Positions 62,281-64,000 of a DNA stretch of 64,000 nucleotides are shown one piece after another. Source of the DNA: Afipia sp. P52-10 (GTDB lineage: Bacteria > Pseudomonadota > Alphaproteobacteria > Rhizobiales > Xanthobacteraceae); assembly GCF_000516555.1 (NCBI RefSeq), contig NZ_AZSJ01000003.1:977307-1041306 (forward strand), read 5' to 3'. The notes under the pieces were generated by a model. The model was not told where the DNA came from. It searched no databases and worked only from the letters and a program-made list of their open reading frames with translations. Position 1 is the stretch's first letter; each line of letters begins with the position of its first letter. The translations under genes and the position numbers were made by a program.

Positions 62281-63324
62281 ATGCTGGATACTTCCGCCAT
62301 CTCCATGGCCAATGATGACATGGCCGACGGTGACGCCAACCGACACATCGCCGTCGATACGTCGCCGACCAACGACAGCGAACTGCTCGACGCCTATTCC
62401 AACGCGGTCGTGCAGGTGACTGACAAGGTCGGCCCCGCGGTCGTGCGGGTCGATACGCGCGCCACCAAGGGCGCCGACCAGCGGCCCGGCGGCGTCGGCT
62501 CGGGCATCGTTCTTTCGCCGGACGGCCTGGTGCTGACCAACAACCATGTGGTCGGCGCTGCACGCGACATCCGTCTGACCATGACCGACGGCCTCGTCAC
62601 CGAGGCGCGCGTGCTTGGCACTGATCCGGACACCGATCTGGCGCTGCTGCGGGCGGATGCCGTGCGCAATCTGACGTCGGCCTCGCTCGGCAACTCCAAG
62701 GCGCTCAAGCGCGGCCAGCTCGTGATCGCCATCGGCAATCCGCTCGGCTTCGAGTCCACGGTTACCGCAGGCGTGATCTCCGCGCTCGGCCGCTCGATCC
62801 GCGCTGTCTCCGGGCGGATGATCGAGGACGTGATCCAGACCGATGCGGCACTCAATCCGGGCAATTCCGGCGGGCCGCTGGTGTCGTCCCGCGGCGAGGT
62901 GATCGGCATCAACACCGCCGTCATCATGGGCGCGCAGGGCATCTGCTTTGCGGTCGCCAGCAACACGGCCGAGTTCGTGCTGTCGGAGATCGTCCGCCAC
63001 GGCTATGTGCGGCGGGCCTTCATCGGCGTATCCGCCCAGACCGTGCCGATCCCGCGCCGGCATGCGCTCAATTCCGGCATCGAGAACACGATGGGCGCGC
63101 TGTTGACCGCGCTCGATCCGCAGGGACCGGCCGCGCGCAGCGGCCTGATAAGCGGCGATATCGTCTACCGGCTGGACGGCAAGCCGGTGTCCGGCGTGGA
63201 TGACCTGATCCGCCTATTGGATCGCGATCGGATCAACCGCACGGTCGAGATCGAAGCCCTGCGCCTTGGCCGCGCACGGGTGTTTTCGATCACCCCGGTC
63301 GAACGGCAGCGAGCGGCGGCCTGA
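62281..63324 (+). CDS. HtrA-like S1C serine protease with PDZ domain, no visible signal peptide
   Basis: This 347-residue trypsin-like protease has the triad His89 (LTNNHVVG), Asp119 (DPDTDLALL) and Ser196 (NPGNSGGPL), followed by a PDZ domain from about residue 255 (MGALLTALDPQGPAARSGLISGDIVYRLDG). The start MLDTSAISMANDDM is polar and shows no signal peptide or membrane helix, so it may act in the cytosol, unlike DegP. A longer frame exists to 62212 but runs through the palindromic repeat. Substrates are unknown. Confidence 0.87.
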   Translation: MLDTSAISMANDDMADGDANRHIAVDTSPTNDSELLDAYSNAVVQVTDKVGPAVVRVDTRATKGADQRPGGVGSGIVLSPDGLVLTNNHVVGAARDIRLTMTDGLVTEARVLGTDPDTDLALLRADAVRNLTSASLGNSKALKRGQLVIAIGNPLGFESTVTAGVISALGRSIRAVSGRMIEDVIQTDAALNPGNSGGPLVSSRGEVIGINTAVIMGAQGICFAVASNTAEFVLSEIVRHGYVRRAFIGVSAQTVPIPRRHALNSGIENTMGALLTALDPQGPAARSGLISGDIVYRLDGKPVSGVDDLIRLLDRDRINRTVEIEALRLGRARVFSITPVERQRAAA

Positions 63325-63339
63325 TCCTCAGAGCACCTT

Positions 63340-63465
63340 TAAAGCGCGACGAGATTGGGATGAATCATCCTCGCGCTTTAGCCGATTGTTTAAGCATGAT
63401 CCTCGGGTCGAGCCCAAGGACAAGCCTTTTCGGAAAGCCGCTTTGCACTTTTCCGGATCATGCCT
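63340..63465. repeat. Composite dispersed repeat (two palindromes)
   Basis: TAAAGCGCGA (63340-63349) pairs with TCGCGCTTTA (63371-63380), and AAGCATGATCC (63392-63402) pairs with GGATCATGCCTT (63454-63465). The second encloses TTTTCGGAAA-GCCGCTTTGC-ACTTTTCCGG. I recognise this arrangement from Bradyrhizobium- and Rhodopseudomonas-type genomes. It separates the convergent protease and small protein genes. Confidence 0.8.
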
Positions 63466-63881
63466 TAGATCTCGGCGCGGGCGCGCAGCGCCTGCAGCCG
63501 GGCGAGGAAGTGCTCGGAATCGGAAGCTGGCGCGAGCGGCGGCGCATGCTCGGCCTGGGGAGCGGTCTCGATCAGCCGCACCTCTTCGGTGACAGATGGC
63601 GCCTCGTTCGCGGCGACGCCGGGAATGTCGATTGCGGCCACCTCGGGGACGGCCGCCTCGGTGGCGGTCTCGCCAGTCATCGCCTGCAGATCCGCGATCG
63701 CCCAGGTCACGGCCGAAGCCGGCTGCTCCGTCGAGACAGTGTCCGCTCCGCTCAAGCCGGCTTCGGCGAGATACTCGTTCGCCAGTTGTCTGAACAGCTC
63801 GGCTGTCCGCGCATGATCAGCGACATTGGCGAGACGAATGCAGGCTTCGGCTTTGGAGCGGGCTGTGGACGAATCGGTCAT
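63465..63881 (-). CDS. Hypothetical protein, 138 residues
   Basis: The N-terminal 45 residues are helical and rich in Ala/Arg (SKAEACIRLANVADHARTAELFRQLANEYLAEAG), a TPR-like or coiled segment. The rest is acidic and Pro/Ala-rich and probably disordered, and the terminal SEHFLARLQALRARAE is again helical. No signal peptide or membrane segment is seen. The ATG at 63881 is preferred over 63956. No function assigned; the stop lies within the flanking repeat end. Confidence 0.65.
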   Translation of the reverse strand: MTDSSTARSKAEACIRLANVADHARTAELFRQLANEYLAEAGLSGADTVSTEQPASAVTWAIADLQAMTGETATEAAVPEVAAIDIPGVAANEAPSVTEEVRLIETAPQAEHAPPLAPASDSEHFLARLQALRARAEI

Positions 63882-63954
63882 AGGGCGACAATGACCGGAG
63901 TTCCTTAACCAGACGCTAATCGTTGATAGCGCCCGCGCGGCATCTCTCGCGGAC

Positions 63955-64000
63955 ATGAACTACTCCGCCGCGCGCCTTGCACCATCGATCGGATCGATCC
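63955..64000 (+). CDS. Possible 5' end of a gene running off the window
   Basis: ATG at 63955 opens a frame (MNYSAARLAPSIGS) that stays open to the window edge, divergent from the preceding small gene. There is no clear ribosome-binding site and too little sequence to identify it. Confidence 0.2.
   Translation, partial: MNYSAARLAPSIGSI

Noticed and set aside
1-64000. tRNA, rRNA, CRISPR arrays, phage or intact insertion sequences
   Set aside because: None seen on reading both strands; short inverted repeats are explained by dispersed palindromes and terminators.

Overview
The window is high-GC alphaproteobacterial chromosome. Its best match is a member of the Bradyrhizobium/Rhodopseudomonas/Afipia group. 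The support is a SAM-II riboswitch in front of metZ, a GcrA cell-cycle regulator, a two-domain dCTP deaminase, apaG near metZ, and several copies of dispersed palindromic repeats that I associate with that group. I saw no rRNA, tRNA, CRISPR array, phage genes or intact insertion sequence. The genus is an inference.

Layout. 0-3.5 kb: an exporter-type ABC half-transporter, a decayed SsuB/TauB-like ABC ATPase, and dcd. 3.5-8.1 kb: riboswitch-controlled metZ, then an opposing operon of an OpgC-type acyltransferase and two periplasmic SGNH-like proteins. 8.2-13.4 kb: apaG, a GNAT acetyltransferase, argD-argF-hslO and gcrA. 13.4-20.3 kb: a complete phosphate regulon block, phoR-pstS-pstC-pstA-pstB-phoU-phoB, with a three-repeat Pho box placed between phoR and pstS. 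20.3-26.6 kb: envelope genes (an MprF-like membrane domain protein, a BON/OmpA protein with a small membrane partner, a deacetylase plus ATP-grasp pair).

26.6-49.6 kb is mostly catabolic: two ACMSD-like amidohydrolases with a Rieske ferredoxin; three tandem AhpD-like proteins followed by an ECF41-type sigma factor; an SDR; a Bug-type solute-binding protein with a divergent LysR regulator; an enoyl-CoA hydratase; two MFS carriers; a DUF35/thiolase pair; two tandem class III CoA-transferases; a hydroxypyruvate-isomerase-like protein; an amidase; and PutA. 49.6-64 kb: a flavin reductase, an orphan BrnA-like antitoxin, a compact operon of zinc-type dehydrogenase, PTPS-like protein, GT4 glycosyltransferase and methyltransferase, a divergent OpgH-like glucosyltransferase operon, a membrane/ferredoxin/cyclase fusion resembling redox-sensing CyaC, a PrpD-family protein, a luciferase-like oxidoreductase, an HtrA-like protease without a visible signal peptide, and a small protein of unknown function.

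The strongest system-level observations are these. (1) An ECF41 sigma factor sits behind three AhpD paralogues, each preceded by a TGTC(ACA)-N16-CGTC promoter. (2) The SAM-II riboswitch has a readable terminator/antiterminator switch. (3) The pterin-like/glycosyltransferase/methyltransferase operon has no pathway I can name, and its PTPS-like protein lacks key ligands. (4) A CyaC-like cyclase carries a diheme-type membrane anchor and a 2Fe-2S domain. (5) An OpgC acyltransferase is translationally coupled to two SGNH-like proteins.
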